Translations under genes and position numbers: made by a program
Source: an uncultured Allorhizobium sp.
GTDB lineage: Bacteria > Pseudomonadota > Alphaproteobacteria > Rhizobiales > Rhizobiaceae
Length of the DNA stretch: 64,000 bases
Assembly: GCA_958439205.1 (NCBI GenBank)
Contig: OY288189.1
Span: forward strand, 965,001-1,029,000
Direction of reading: 5' to 3'
Shown here: positions 27,176 to 36,209 of the stretch, one piece after another
Layout of the letters: each line of letters begins with the position of its first letter
Position numbering within the stretch: position 1 is the first letter of the stretch
The notes under the pieces: generated by a model
Told to the model about the DNA's origin: nothing
Database searches by the model: none
Seen by the model: the letters and a program-made list of their open reading frames with translations, nothing else

Positions 27176-29932
27176 ATGCCTAAATCGTTTACGCATGTCT
27201 TCAGTCTCATCTTTATATTCTTCGCGGTGCCTTTCCAGAGCAATGCTGCTGTCGATCAGGGACAGGGTTTGCGCGTCCACGAGATCACGATGGCAACGCC
27301 GGACACCATCGCGGTCGAGGTTCGAGATGCTCCATTTGTGCGCCGCGCCATTATCGAGCTGGAAGAGGCGGTGGACGGGCCTGTAGGATCCTGGATCCGC
27401 CGCAGCGATGCCTGGGCAATGGTGATCGGCCCTCAGCGGCGCCATCTTCGACTTGCAGATGTTCCGCCGGAGGTCTTCCTCGATCGTGTGGCTTTCGACG
27501 ATCCGAATGGCTACCGGCTCAACGGCCAGGCGCGCGTGGTTTCCGTTTACCGCAAGTCGATGCCATATAGCTCGGGCCTGTTCAGGGGAGATGATGGGCA
27601 GACCAAGTCGGGGGCTACGTTCAAACACATTTTGTACCTGAAGCTGGATCAGGCTCTCGAGCCGGGCGAGTATCGAATAGAATTGCCTGACGACCGGGTG
27701 CCGCCCGAAACCTTCAGTTTCGACCCCTTGAAGACGCGCGCTTTGGCGCTGCACACCACACAGGTCGGTCACGCTGCTGCGGATGTATCCAAGACTGCCT
27801 ATCTGTCTCTCTGGATCCCGAATGGTCCGGACAACGGTGCCGTGGACTTCCGTCAGTATGGCATCAAGACGTTTTCCGTCATTGATGACGACGGTGCTTC
27901 CGTTTTTTCTGGTACCGTACGACTTCGAACGCGGCCCTCGGATCCTGAACCCGGCAATGGTCTGCCTGCACAACTGCTCGACTATGCCGCCGGCACCCCA
28001 CAGCAGCTGGATGGGTTCCGGCCAGGACCGACCCCTTTCGTTGAAGCAGCCGGTCATGGGCTGGTCGAGGGGCAGCGCATTCTCTTTCAACGTCTACAAG
28101 GCGACCAAGACGCCTCTGCGTTGGCCGCGACCGTGCTTCGGGCCGATGAACGGGGTTTTGCTGTTACCGAGATGGAGAGGCCTTTTCCTGAGGCCATCGC
28201 GCCGGGAGCGACATTCGCGCCAACCTACAAGTCCAACAGGGCCGGAACATTTGTCTTCGAACTCGACTATTCTAAATGGGCGCCGCAAGCGTCGGGCCGC
28301 TACCGGCTCGCTGTTCCAGGGTTGGGGGTGAGCGACCACTTCGAGGTTGCCAAGGATCGATGGCTTCGCCTTGCCGCGGTGAGCCTTTCTGGCCTCTATC
28401 ATCATCGCAGTGGCATCGCTCTCGACGGACGTTTCGGCTATCAAAGGCCAGTTTCGTTCCGTCCCGATGGCGGCTTTCAAATACTTGAAAGTGCTCTGCC
28501 ACTGCTCTGGTCGTCAAACTGGCCCAATGGCTTCGTATCGCTCGATGACGGGCTGAAAGGCGCGTGGAATACCGGACGTCAGGCTTCTAAGGAATATTGG
28601 GGCGGGTATATGGACGCCGGCGACTGGGACAGACGCGTCCAGCATCTGGCCATCTCCGACGCTTTCCTGGATCTTTGGGATCAACTACCACAAGAGAAAC
28701 GCGCCCTTGATTTGGGCATTCCCAAATCAGGTGAAGTTCTGCCGCTGCCAGAATATGCAAGTCTGGACGGAGTGAGCGACCTCATTCATGAGGCTGTCTG
28801 GAACATCGATTTCTACCGCCGTCTGCAGATGCCTGATGGTCGGGTGCGCGGAGGTGTGGAAAGTGCCGGCCACCCGCTACCGGGCACGACGAGTTACCTT
28901 GAGCACCAACCGGCATATGCCTATGCGCCGGATGTTGTGTCCACATATCGCTACGCGGCGTCTTCGGCTCGCCTGTCGCGGATACTGGCTGAGCTGAACC
29001 TTGCGGAACTTGCTGGCATCTATCGGGCAAGCGCGCTGGCGGCATGGCGGGCAGCGGAAGATGGCTTTTCTGACCCGGACAATTTCTACAAAGAGGCGAT
29101 TGCGGCCGCAAATGAAATGGACGGTTGGGGTGGTTCTTCCTGGGAGGCACGGAAGCCCGCACTTCAAGCAGCTGCGGCCGAGTTTAGGGCAGCCGCTGCC
29201 GCTTCCCTGTTTCGTCTTGAAGGAGATCGGCAGTTTGCAGATATCTTCGAGGCCGGATGGCGGGACAGGCGTGAGCTCTATTTCCACAAGGGTGATGCAG
29301 CTTGGGATTATTACCGGAGTGCGGGAGCCGAGCCCGCCATTCAGCGTCAGATCGAAGAGACTGTAATCCAGGAAACGAGTTTGCTGCTGTCTGGCCAGTC
29401 CACCTCAAGTTATCCGAGCATGAAGCACCCTTACGCGCCGGCCGGATGGGGGCAGGGCGGGCCGCCGGACTTTTCCCAGAGCCAATTGCTGTTCAGGGCC
29501 TATCAAATCAATCGCAATTCTGAAATCCTGGCTCTCGTGCAGCAGACATTGCATGGCCTGCATGGCGCCAACCAGCTGGGTGTGAGCTTCACGACCGGAT
29601 TGGGCGCGCGGCAGATCGAGCATCCCCTGCATGAAGATCATCGGGCCATGGGCATTCCGGCGCCCGTCGGGATCACGATCTATGGATGGGCACCGCAGAG
29701 CGCTTCTGCTTATGGATGGGTTTTTGGACCGGAGTGGTCCCCCTTGCCGGAAGTGGGTGATCCCGACGTCATCGGCCACAGACGTATTGAGCCGCAGCGC
29801 TTTGCCTTGCCATATTTCGAGTATCTGGTGGAACACCCTGCCGTCATCATTCAGCAGGAATACACGGTCGATCAAACCATTGGGCCGATCGCTTTTCTCG
29901 CGCTCTTCCTCGACGCGCAGTCGGGCCGTTGA
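27176..29932 (+). CDS. Secreted glycoside hydrolase family 9 protein (cellulase-like)
   Basis: 918 residues from ATG 27176, which gives a clean signal peptide (MPKSFTHVFSLIFIFFAVPFQSNA). A GTG seven codons earlier is an alternative. The N-terminal half (about 30-400) is beta-rich and includes an Ig-like domain common in front of GH9 domains. The catalytic domain follows with EYWGGYMDAGDWDRR, carrying the paired Asp of the DAGD motif. The C-terminal part has HPLHEDHRAMGIPAPVG and a glutamate in QQEYTVDQTIGPIAFLALFLD at the position of the general acid. It probably cuts beta-glucan-like bonds in the periplasm or outside. In a polysaccharide locus, such enzymes trim or release the polymer; that role here is inferred. 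Confidence 0.82.
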   Translation: MPKSFTHVFSLIFIFFAVPFQSNAAVDQGQGLRVHEITMATPDTIAVEVRDAPFVRRAIIELEEAVDGPVGSWIRRSDAWAMVIGPQRRHLRLADVPPEVFLDRVAFDDPNGYRLNGQARVVSVYRKSMPYSSGLFRGDDGQTKSGATFKHILYLKLDQALEPGEYRIELPDDRVPPETFSFDPLKTRALALHTTQVGHAAADVSKTAYLSLWIPNGPDNGAVDFRQYGIKTFSVIDDDGASVFSGTVRLRTRPSDPEPGNGLPAQLLDYAAGTPQQLDGFRPGPTPFVEAAGHGLVEGQRILFQRLQGDQDASALAATVLRADERGFAVTEMERPFPEAIAPGATFAPTYKSNRAGTFVFELDYSKWAPQASGRYRLAVPGLGVSDHFEVAKDRWLRLAAVSLSGLYHHRSGIALDGRFGYQRPVSFRPDGGFQILESALPLLWSSNWPNGFVSLDDGLKGAWNTGRQASKEYWGGYMDAGDWDRRVQHLAISDAFLDLWDQLPQEKRALDLGIPKSGEVLPLPEYASLDGVSDLIHEAVWNIDFYRRLQMPDGRVRGGVESAGHPLPGTTSYLEHQPAYAYAPDVVSTYRYAASSARLSRILAELNLAELAGIYRASALAAWRAAEDGFSDPDNFYKEAIAAANEMDGWGGSSWEARKPALQAAAAEFRAAAAASLFRLEGDRQFADIFEAGWRDRRELYFHKGDAAWDYYRSAGAEPAIQRQIEETVIQETSLLLSGQSTSSYPSMKHPYAPAGWGQGGPPDFSQSQLLFRAYQINRNSEILALVQQTLHGLHGANQLGVSFTTGLGARQIEHPLHEDHRAMGIPAPVGITIYGWAPQSASAYGWVFGPEWSPLPEVGDPDVIGHRRIEPQRFALPYFEYLVEHPAVIIQQEYTVDQTIGPIAFLALFLDAQSGR

Positions 29933-30041
29933 AGAGGAAATCCTGAAATTGCGTGACGGTTGCCTCTGCAGCCTCATTGGAGCAAGCAACGGTTAGGGGA
30001 GGGCGGGCAGCTTCGTGCCGCCTTCGTGGCGTGCGAAAAGC

Positions 30042-30851
30042 TTAGCTGGCGCGAAGTGGCTCGCTCTTGCTCGCGATCAGCCTGCTTCTTTTCATGATTT
30101 CTTTCAAGCACAGCCAAGCCAATGGTGGCACAGCATAGACATATCGTCGCCAAAGACGCTTCGGGTTCGACAGAAGCCGATAAAGCCATTCCAATCCAAA
30201 GCGTTGCATGAGCACTGGTGCACGCGTCTGAAGACCCGTTATGAACTCGAGCGATGCGCCGCAACAGATGCAAATGCCGCTCGCATTTTTGCTTTTCGAG
30301 AGTTCATGAGCGAGAAGCTCCGACTGTGGAGAGCCCACGGCAATGAACACGAAGTCTGCTTGTTTTTCGGTCGCGAATTCGACGCATGCGTCCATAGCGT
30401 CAGGCTTACTGAGCAAGCCCTGTGGGGGCACGTGGCATCGGAAATCGATCTCTGGAAAACGCTCGGCCATTCGGCTGCCGACCTCGGCATAGGGAGCAAT
30501 CAGTACAACCTTGTCATGAGGGCGAATTTTCTCATGGAAGAGGTGTGAGGTGAGGTCCGAACCGGTCACCAAGGTCATGCGGAAGCCCAGTAGCCGGGCG
30601 ACCCAGTAAATGGGTTTACTGTCGCATACCGAGAGCCAAGAAGCTTTGTAGATATCCCGCAGTCTTAAATCACCGCGCATTCGGACGACATGATCGACAT
30701 TCGGAGTGACGACGTAGCGAAATCGCCCGGTTCCACGTTCGGCTTCTATGCGGTCGACTACTTCGCTAAACTTCAGCATGTTGTAATGGACGTCCATAAA
30801 GACGTGTTTGACATCGGCGTTCGTCATCGCTGCTTCATCTGAGGCAATCAT
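30042..30851 (-). CDS. WecG/TagA/CpsF-family glycosyltransferase
   Basis: 269 residues, ATG 30851 with GGTGAG about 5 bases upstream. Family blocks are readable: YVVTPNVDHVVRMR near residue 47, SVCDSKPIYWVARLLG, GSDLTSHLF, then VFIAVGSPQSELLAHE and CICCGASLEFITG, and the C-terminal QRFGLEWLYRLLSNPKRLWRRY. These enzymes add the second sugar (for example ManNAcA, ManNAc or glucuronic acid) to an undecaprenyl-linked sugar at the inner membrane. It runs convergent to the GH9 gene. Confidence 0.92.
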   Translation of the reverse strand: MIASDEAAMTNADVKHVFMDVHYNMLKFSEVVDRIEAERGTGRFRYVVTPNVDHVVRMRGDLRLRDIYKASWLSVCDSKPIYWVARLLGFRMTLVTGSDLTSHLFHEKIRPHDKVVLIAPYAEVGSRMAERFPEIDFRCHVPPQGLLSKPDAMDACVEFATEKQADFVFIAVGSPQSELLAHELSKSKNASGICICCGASLEFITGLQTRAPVLMQRFGLEWLYRLLSNPKRLWRRYVYAVPPLAWLCLKEIMKRSRLIASKSEPLRAS

Positions 30852-31211
30852 TTCTCACCAAATTCTTGGTTAAAAAAGTTTTATAATCATCAATGATACG
30901 CGTAATATAAATTTCGTCAATTGAGATGCTGAAGTCTTTGTTGTGACCTAAAAACAGGATATTCTGTTTCCATAATCGATATGTGTTGTCATTCCCAGAT
31001 TCTGGGGCTTCGGAGCCGAATAGATGTGACCTTGATATTTTCGATTGAAGTCTGAATTCAATTGGATATTCTCTCTTGAGGGGCGTTCAGACCACTGGGC
31101 GAATTTTGCTCTTGTACTGTATGCGCGGCGGTAGGAATTTTCCCCGTCTGGTCCATTGGGTTGCCGAATTCTGTAATTGATTTTCCTGGAATGGGTGGTT
31201 TTTGCGTAAAC
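30852..31211. promoter_or_regulatory. AT-rich divergent region with an AAACAG/CTGTTT dyad
   Basis: About 360 bases with visibly low GC between divergent genes. A dyad AAACAG-N6-CTGTTT lies at 30952-30969 and could be a dimeric regulator site. A small GC hairpin (ggcttcggagcc) is near 31010. I see no gene. Promoters for the WecG-like gene and for the methyltransferase operon must be here. Confidence 0.35.
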
Positions 31212-31889
31212 ATGATAGATCTTCGTTTCCTGCGTATCCGGGTATTCTACACTCTGCTTTCGCCCTTTTCCGCACGTGCCCGAGGCAAGCGCATGAGGGA
31301 ATTCTCTACGCGGATGGCAGTCGAGGAGGCTGCATCAGTTATTGATCTTGGCGGGCAACCAATGATCTGGAGTGGTGTCGATACATCCTTGAAGATCACT
31401 ATATTGAATTTGCCTGGAATAGTTCAGGTCGCGTCGAAGTCCCACCATCAGATAGAATACGTGGTAGGGGATGCTTGTGAGGTCGCAGGTTATAAAGACG
31501 CTAGTTTCGATATTGTCTTCAGCAACAGTGTCATTGAACATGTGGGGGATCGCGCGGCTCGGGCTAAATTTGCACGTGAAGTGCAGCGGCTCGGTAGAGC
31601 GTATTGGGTTCAGACGCCGTGCAAGTATTTTCCAATCGAGCCGCATAACGGGATGCCATTCTGGTGGTTCTATCCGAAGGCATTGCGTGAAGCGATTATT
31701 GCTCGTTGGAAGAAGAAGCTGCCCGAATGGACAGAAATGATCGAGGGGACCGACATCGTGTCGCGGCGAGAACTTGAGACACTGTTTCCCGGTGGCGTTA
31801 TCCTTGTCGAAAGATTTCTGGGGCTGCCAAAATCCTACATCGTTTATCGAGGGCCTCTCACTTTAGGCGAGACTGCGGTCGCAGTCTGA
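31212..31889 (+). CDS. SAM-dependent methyltransferase (class I, small)
   Basis: 225 residues from ATG 31212; ATG 31191 or a TTG at 31161 are alternatives and no ribosome site decides. The class I fold is seen in ASVIDLGGQPMIW (motif I), VEYVVGDAC-like YVVGDACEV (motif II region) and FDIVFSNSVIEHVGDR (the S-N-x-I-E-H block of Methyltransf_11 enzymes). In polysaccharide loci such proteins methylate sugars. It is followed 42 bases later by the GT8 gene. The region appears lower in GC than its surroundings. Confidence 0.75.
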   Translation: MIDLRFLRIRVFYTLLSPFSARARGKRMREFSTRMAVEEAASVIDLGGQPMIWSGVDTSLKITILNLPGIVQVASKSHHQIEYVVGDACEVAGYKDASFDIVFSNSVIEHVGDRAARAKFAREVQRLGRAYWVQTPCKYFPIEPHNGMPFWWFYPKALREAIIARWKKKLPEWTEMIEGTDIVSRRELETLFPGGVILVERFLGLPKSYIVYRGPLTLGETAVAV

Positions 31890-31931
31890 GCTGCGCATCG
31901 ATTGGGCGGAAAACCGGGATAGAGCGTTTAT

Positions 31932-32864
31932 ATGAAGATCGACGTTGTTCTATGTGCGGACAGGGGGGTAATTTACGGTCTTGCAGCCACGATGCGGTCC
32001 GCTCTGGAGGCGAGTTCGGTTCCGATAGACATACACGTCTTAGAGACCGGAATAGGGGCTATGGAGCAGAAGATGCTGCGGCGCTCCTGGGATCATAAGA
32101 ATTGCGGTCACATCAGCTTCTATAAGGTACCTGCAGAGAGGCTGGCACGTTTTCGCTCCACACGGTATCTTAAGAGCAAGTCCGCTTACGCACGCTATTT
32201 CATAGCCGTGTTGCCGGTTTCTGTATCCCGATGCATCTACCTCGACACCGATCTCCTGGTATGCCGTGATCTTTCGGAAGCCATCGAATTGCCGTTGCTG
32301 GGAAATGTGATCGCGGCGGTCCCCGATGTCTCGGTGAGGACACGCGGTGCTTGGCCTGAGCTTCGCCTTCGGCTTGGCTTGAAGGATGAGCGTACCTATT
32401 TCAACAGTGGGTTCATGGTCATCGACCTTAATGCCTGGAGAGCAAGGAATATTGAAGGGCAACTCGTTGATCTTTCGATTTCGGAGTTCGACAGGTTGGA
32501 CTCCCAGGATCAGGATGCCCTCAATATTGTATTCGAGGGGCAGACTCTCCTTCTCGATCCAAGCTGGAACACGTCCCAATATGAAAATCCGCTCAGCATC
32601 GAAGGCAAGATTGTCCATCTGATAGGCTCAGCCAAGCCATGGCACGCCCGATATTTGTATCGACCGCAAAATCCCGCGTTGAACAAGCGGATGCACGATA
32701 CGTTCTACGCCCTTCTCGACCGAACGGGCTATGCCGGTTTTCGACCTTGGAATCCCATGGGGCTGGGTATCGTGGCTGAGACTATCAAGAGGAATTTACC
32801 GACCCTGGACATGGTTGTCGGCAAAATCAGACGAGCCTTCTCCAAGGCGCCTATCGATGCCTGA
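31932..32864 (+). CDS. GT8-family glycosyltransferase
   Basis: 310 residues. The N-terminus (IDVVLCADRGVIYGLAATMRSAL) fits the GT8 donor-binding start. SAYARYFI and CIYLDTDLLVCRDLSE give the DxD metal site near residue 106, YFNSGFMVIDL follows, and QDQDALNIVF with HLIGSAKPWH closes the domain. These are retaining transferases, often galactosyl- or glucosyltransferases of LPS and exopolysaccharide. Its last 8 bases overlap the start of the acyltransferase gene, so the two are coupled. Confidence 0.9.
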   Translation: MKIDVVLCADRGVIYGLAATMRSALEASSVPIDIHVLETGIGAMEQKMLRRSWDHKNCGHISFYKVPAERLARFRSTRYLKSKSAYARYFIAVLPVSVSRCIYLDTDLLVCRDLSEAIELPLLGNVIAAVPDVSVRTRGAWPELRLRLGLKDERTYFNSGFMVIDLNAWRARNIEGQLVDLSISEFDRLDSQDQDALNIVFEGQTLLLDPSWNTSQYENPLSIEGKIVHLIGSAKPWHARYLYRPQNPALNKRMHDTFYALLDRTGYAGFRPWNPMGLGIVAETIKRNLPTLDMVVGKIRRAFSKAPIDA

Positions 32865-33924
32865 AAGCGAGAAAGCGTTCTTCCGGCGGCGGCAAAAGCC
32901 ACCATTGGAGGTGGTCAGCAAGAGACCATCGCGATCCGCGAGTGACGAAAGTGTGCCGGTAAGGGATCTGGGTATCGATGCTGCCCGCTTTTATGCGTTC
33001 CTTGCCGTTGTTGTCCTGCATGTCGGATATCAGAAGTCCATGCCGCCTTCGTTTGAGGGGTTGGTTGACCATATGATGAGATGGGCGGTGCCGGTTTACT
33101 TCATGATCAGCGGTTACCTGTTTCAGGTTGGTAGCAGGCCGTTGGCGCAGCGTTGGTGGAGGATGGCCCTCAGGCTGGGACAAGTCTTCCTGTTCTGGCA
33201 AGTCATATATCTCTTGCTCGCGAGTGTGATGTTTGGCCCTGTGTTTAGGGACAAGGTGCCCATCGCATTCTTAGTCGACACTGTAATCTATGGAGGTGTC
33301 GCTTGGCATCTCTGGTTCCTCCCCACTCTCGGGCTTTGCCTGACGGTTTTTGTGATCACCTCGCGCTTGGGGTGGGCGACGACCTTCGGGGTGGCGCTGC
33401 TTTTTTTCCTCGCTGGTTTGGTCCTCAATGCCTATGCTCCTGTACTTGGCGGCAAGGTCTGGCCGACGCGAAATGGTCCTTTCTTCGGCTTGATATTCTT
33501 TGTCGTTGGGGCCTGGCTGTCGCACCGAAAAGTAGCTGTACCCTTGGCGATGGCGATCGCGCTTTTCTGGGGCGGGTTGTGTATCCAGCTTTCGGAGGCG
33601 TTGCTGCTAAGCCAGTCTTTCGGCGCGCCGTTCGGTCCCTATGATTTTCTTTTTGGTACGCTTCCCATGGGGGTCGGGGCGTTCTTGCTGCTGACAGCGT
33701 TGCCGGTCTCCCCCCTGGCAGCAAGGCTTGGGCGTTATGCGCTGGGCATGTACTGTTCGCACGTTCTGTGGATGTGGGTAGCCAGCGGACCCTTGGCTAT
33801 TCCATCCGGCACACAGGCGGACGTTTCCGATCTTATTCTCACCTATGTATTTGTCGTCGCGTCCTCGATCTTTACGACATATGCGCTTTCGCGCTTGACC
33901 TTGACGAGGCGGTTTGTGGCTTAG
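32857..33924 (+). CDS. Acyltransferase-3 family membrane protein
   Basis: 355 residues from ATG 32857, which overlaps the GT8 stop by 8 bases. A polar N-terminal tail of about 35 residues is followed by LGIDAARFYAFLAVVVLHVGY, where the family His is in the first helix. MMRWAVPVYFMISGYLF carries the second conserved block. About ten membrane helices are visible. Such proteins move acetyl, succinyl or other acyl groups across the inner membrane on to sugars. It is a candidate for conventional decoration of the polymer, and less likely for the PKS product because it belongs to another transcription unit. Confidence 0.87.
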   Translation: MPESEKAFFRRRQKPPLEVVSKRPSRSASDESVPVRDLGIDAARFYAFLAVVVLHVGYQKSMPPSFEGLVDHMMRWAVPVYFMISGYLFQVGSRPLAQRWWRMALRLGQVFLFWQVIYLLLASVMFGPVFRDKVPIAFLVDTVIYGGVAWHLWFLPTLGLCLTVFVITSRLGWATTFGVALLFFLAGLVLNAYAPVLGGKVWPTRNGPFFGLIFFVVGAWLSHRKVAVPLAMAIALFWGGLCIQLSEALLLSQSFGAPFGPYDFLFGTLPMGVGAFLLLTALPVSPLAARLGRYALGMYCSHVLWMWVASGPLAIPSGTQADVSDLILTYVFVVASSIFTTYALSRLTLTRRFVA

Positions 33925-34588
33925 TGCTTTTCTTCGCCGCAAGAGTTTCCTGCGCCTTGTGCGTGTTTTACCCGACTTGATATTCGTGCCTCAGTGCTGG
34001 ACTCCAGCCGTTGGCGCTCTGCTGATCCAACATGACATTGTCGATGACATTTCTGCGTTCGCGTTTGGCTCCGCGGCGATGGAATGGCATGAGATGCCGT
34101 TCCCTTCGATCGGCGCAGGCATCGTTATCGGGAGACGCGGTTGTTGATGATCGCCCGGGCTCTAATCATCGCTTCCGAGACGGGACTAAAGGAGCATGAC
34201 CTGTTGGTGGTGGCTCGGCAGATGATGCAGCAGAAGCTCGAGAGACGACGAACATCATCCAAACTTCCCGTGCTCGGTCTTTGCGAGATGACGAGAGGGG
34301 GAGATTTCGGGCGTGGGGAATTATCTGAGTCATCCAATGGTTGGGGCGATGCCACCACAAACGTAGGATGAGACTATGGTTCCGCTGCAGGAAGCTTAGC
34401 GTCCCGTCATCTCTTGACTTGTCCGCCCGTGGAGCCTTTGCTGCACACACCTTCTACAGGCTCAATCCAAGGTCACTGGAGCGTATCCCCTCAAGACCCA
34501 GGTTGCCGGCGTTCGCTTCAAGCTCAAGCGCCCAAGGGCTTGCCTAAAACGAAGAAACACCGCGGGAGATATCTCCCATGATATCGTT
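33925..34588. other. 664-base region without a confident gene
   Basis: It separates the polysaccharide locus from the iron locus. A plus-strand frame from TTG 34141 (GGGAGA 5 bases upstream) to 34371 would give 76 residues with a helical, charged first half, but I recognise nothing in it. A perfect 14-bp palindrome GGGAGATATCTCCC at 34564-34577 lies 12 bases beyond the FecR stop without a T run. The stretch could be decayed coding DNA from an old island border. Confidence 0.3.
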
Positions 34589-35545
34589 TTACTGATGGAT
34601 GACGATCAGGGGGCCGAGGTGTGTCGCTTTCACGCCGATGGCCTTGGTTATGTATGCGAGTGCGGCGTCGGTCTCCGCAATCTCCATCGTGCCACTCACA
34701 CGGCGATCGGCCAATTCTGAACTGGCAATCACGATCCGGCCCTGGAAATGCCGGTTCATCTCTTCCACGATGTAGGAGAGTGTGGCGTTGTCGACGGCGA
34801 TCTGGCCGCGCTTCCAGCCGAGCGCGACGAGACCATCCACTCTTGAGACCACGGTCTCCTTTTTCGCATTGTCATAACTTGCCTGCTCACCCTGCTCGAC
34901 CCGTACGGATTTCGCTCGGTCCCCTTCGAACTCAAGCTGAACAGCGTTTTCGGTCACGGTCACTTGAGTGTCGTCATGGCCGTAGCGAACGTCAAATGCT
35001 GTGCCGAGCGCGGTCACGCTTGTCGCCCCTGCGATCACCGTAAAGGGTCGTTCCTTTGCATGAGCGACTTCAAAGAACGCCTGGCCTTTCAGAAGGTGAA
35101 TGACGCGGCGCTCCCCGGTGAAATCCACTGATATCGCGGATGACGCATTGAGCTGCACCACCGAGCCGTCCTCCAACGTGCGGCTCGGCATCTCATCTGT
35201 TCCGGCGATCATGTCTGCCTGCAGGCGCAAGGGTCCGTCAAAGGCAAAGAAGCTACCGGTGGCAATCGCGAGCATGAGCAGCGAAACGGCAATCGGCTTT
35301 GCCATGCTGCGAGGCTCGATATCGATGTTACTCAGACCAGGATCGGATTGGATTGCCCGTCTTGCATCACCCATCAGCCGTTCGGCCGCATTGTAGGTCC
35401 GACAGTTTTCCGGATCTTGCTCAAGCCATTCCTTGAAGCGTGCTCGGTCGGCCGACGACTGGTTCGGGTTACCATTCCGCAGAATCCAGTCGGCCGCCTC
35501 ACGGTTCCGTTTTTTCTGAGTGTTGCTCGTTTTCGTGACCGGCAT
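34589..35545 (-). CDS. fecR: FecR-family anti-sigma / sigma regulator
   Basis: 318 residues from ATG 35545, chosen because GGAG lies 6 bases upstream. The ATG six codons earlier would begin about 5 bases after the predicted transcription start. The N-terminal domain (AADWILRNG...RFKEWLEQDPENCRTYNAAERLM) is the cytoplasmic sigma-binding part. One membrane helix lies at about 86-103 (AVSLLMLAIATGSFFAF). The periplasmic FecR domain follows with TLEDGSVVQLNASSAISVDF and GQAFFEVAHAKERPFTVIAG. A C-terminal STN-like piece receives the signal from the TonB receptor. It controls the FecI-type factor encoded 121 bases upstream and has its own predicted FecI-type promoter. Confidence 0.92.
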   Translation of the reverse strand: MPVTKTSNTQKKRNREAADWILRNGNPNQSSADRARFKEWLEQDPENCRTYNAAERLMGDARRAIQSDPGLSNIDIEPRSMAKPIAVSLLMLAIATGSFFAFDGPLRLQADMIAGTDEMPSRTLEDGSVVQLNASSAISVDFTGERRVIHLLKGQAFFEVAHAKERPFTVIAGATSVTALGTAFDVRYGHDDTQVTVTENAVQLEFEGDRAKSVRVEQGEQASYDNAKKETVVSRVDGLVALGWKRGQIAVDNATLSYIVEEMNRHFQGRIVIASSELADRRVSGTMEIAETDAALAYITKAIGVKATHLGPLIVIHQ

Positions 35546-35574
35546 AGGCAGCTCCAGGCGCATACTTGAAGTCT

Positions 35575-35601
35575 AGACGTTCGACGTCCTTGGTTTGGGA
35601 C
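35575..35601 (-). promoter_or_regulatory. FecI-type ECF sigma promoter of fecR
   Basis: Read on the minus strand: -35 GTCCCAAA (35601-35594), a spacer of exactly 14 bases, and -10 CGTCT (35579-35575). The same two elements with the same spacer stand before the TonB receptor and FhuF-like genes. CGTC is the usual -10 core of ECF sigma factors. The predicted start falls about 23 bases before the FecR ATG. Confidence 0.75.
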
Positions 35602-35666
35602 ACTGAGACCAATTCAAGCACGGGCTCGTCACGGTTTTGTGCCCGCAATGGACGACTCTTGTCGAT

Positions 35667-36209
35667 CTAGAGAATACGGTCAAGGCAATGGGCGAATGCC
35701 CGGCGCAGGTGGCGGTCCACCATATTCCGGGAGATATTCAGCCTGGCGCTGATCTGGTCCGGAGTGAGATGATGAAGGCGGTGGAGAACGAAGACCACCC
35801 GGCGCCGTTCTGGCAGCGCCGCGATCGCTTCACGCAGAGCCGCGAGCCGCGCTTCGATCTCGAGCGCATGATCCGGTGCGTACCCGCCACTTGCGACCGA
35901 CAGCGCTTCGCGCTCGGAGCCTGAAAAGAGCCGGGCTTCCTTCGTTTCCCTACGTTGGCGATCAATTCCGAGATTGATGGCGGCCCGGCAGAGAAAGGCT
36001 TTGAGAGACCGCTTGTTCTGCAGCACATCGGGCTTCGCGGCGAGTTTCACATAGAGATCATGCACCACATCGCGCGCTGTGGAGCTGGGATGGCCTCGCC
36101 GGCGGACGGCGTTGGTGATGTCGACATAGTGGTCCTCCATCGCCCGGTTCAGCAGAGCGTTGCTGTCAACACTATCCCAGGCAAGGGGCGCAGAGGAGGA
36201 GCTCGACAT
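35667..36209 (-). CDS. fecI: FecI-type ECF RNA polymerase sigma factor
   Basis: 180 residues from ATG 36209; an ATG eight codons upstream is possible. Sigma region 2 is seen in AMEDHYVDITNAVRRRG...ARDVVHDLYVKLAAKPDV and LKAFLCRAAINLGIDRQRR. Region 4 is AIAALPERRRVVFVLHRLHHLTPDQISARLNISRNMVDRHLRRAFAHC, a helix-turn-helix typical of FecI-like factors. It should direct polymerase to the GTCCCAAA-N14-CGTCT promoters before fecR, the TonB receptor and fhuF-like genes. Its own promoter lacks this motif, so sigma synthesis is probably set by iron through another regulator. Region 36210-36491 upstream is non-coding. Confidence 0.92.
   Translation of the reverse strand: MSSSSSAPLAWDSVDSNALLNRAMEDHYVDITNAVRRRGHPSSTARDVVHDLYVKLAAKPDVLQNKRSLKAFLCRAAINLGIDRQRRETKEARLFSGSEREALSVASGGYAPDHALEIEARLAALREAIAALPERRRVVFVLHRLHHLTPDQISARLNISRNMVDRHLRRAFAHCLDRIL

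Noticed and set aside
30002..30022. Hairpin between the convergent GH9 and WecG-like genes
   Set aside because: The stem GGCGGGCA/TGCCGCC has a bulge and no T run, so it was not listed as a terminator.
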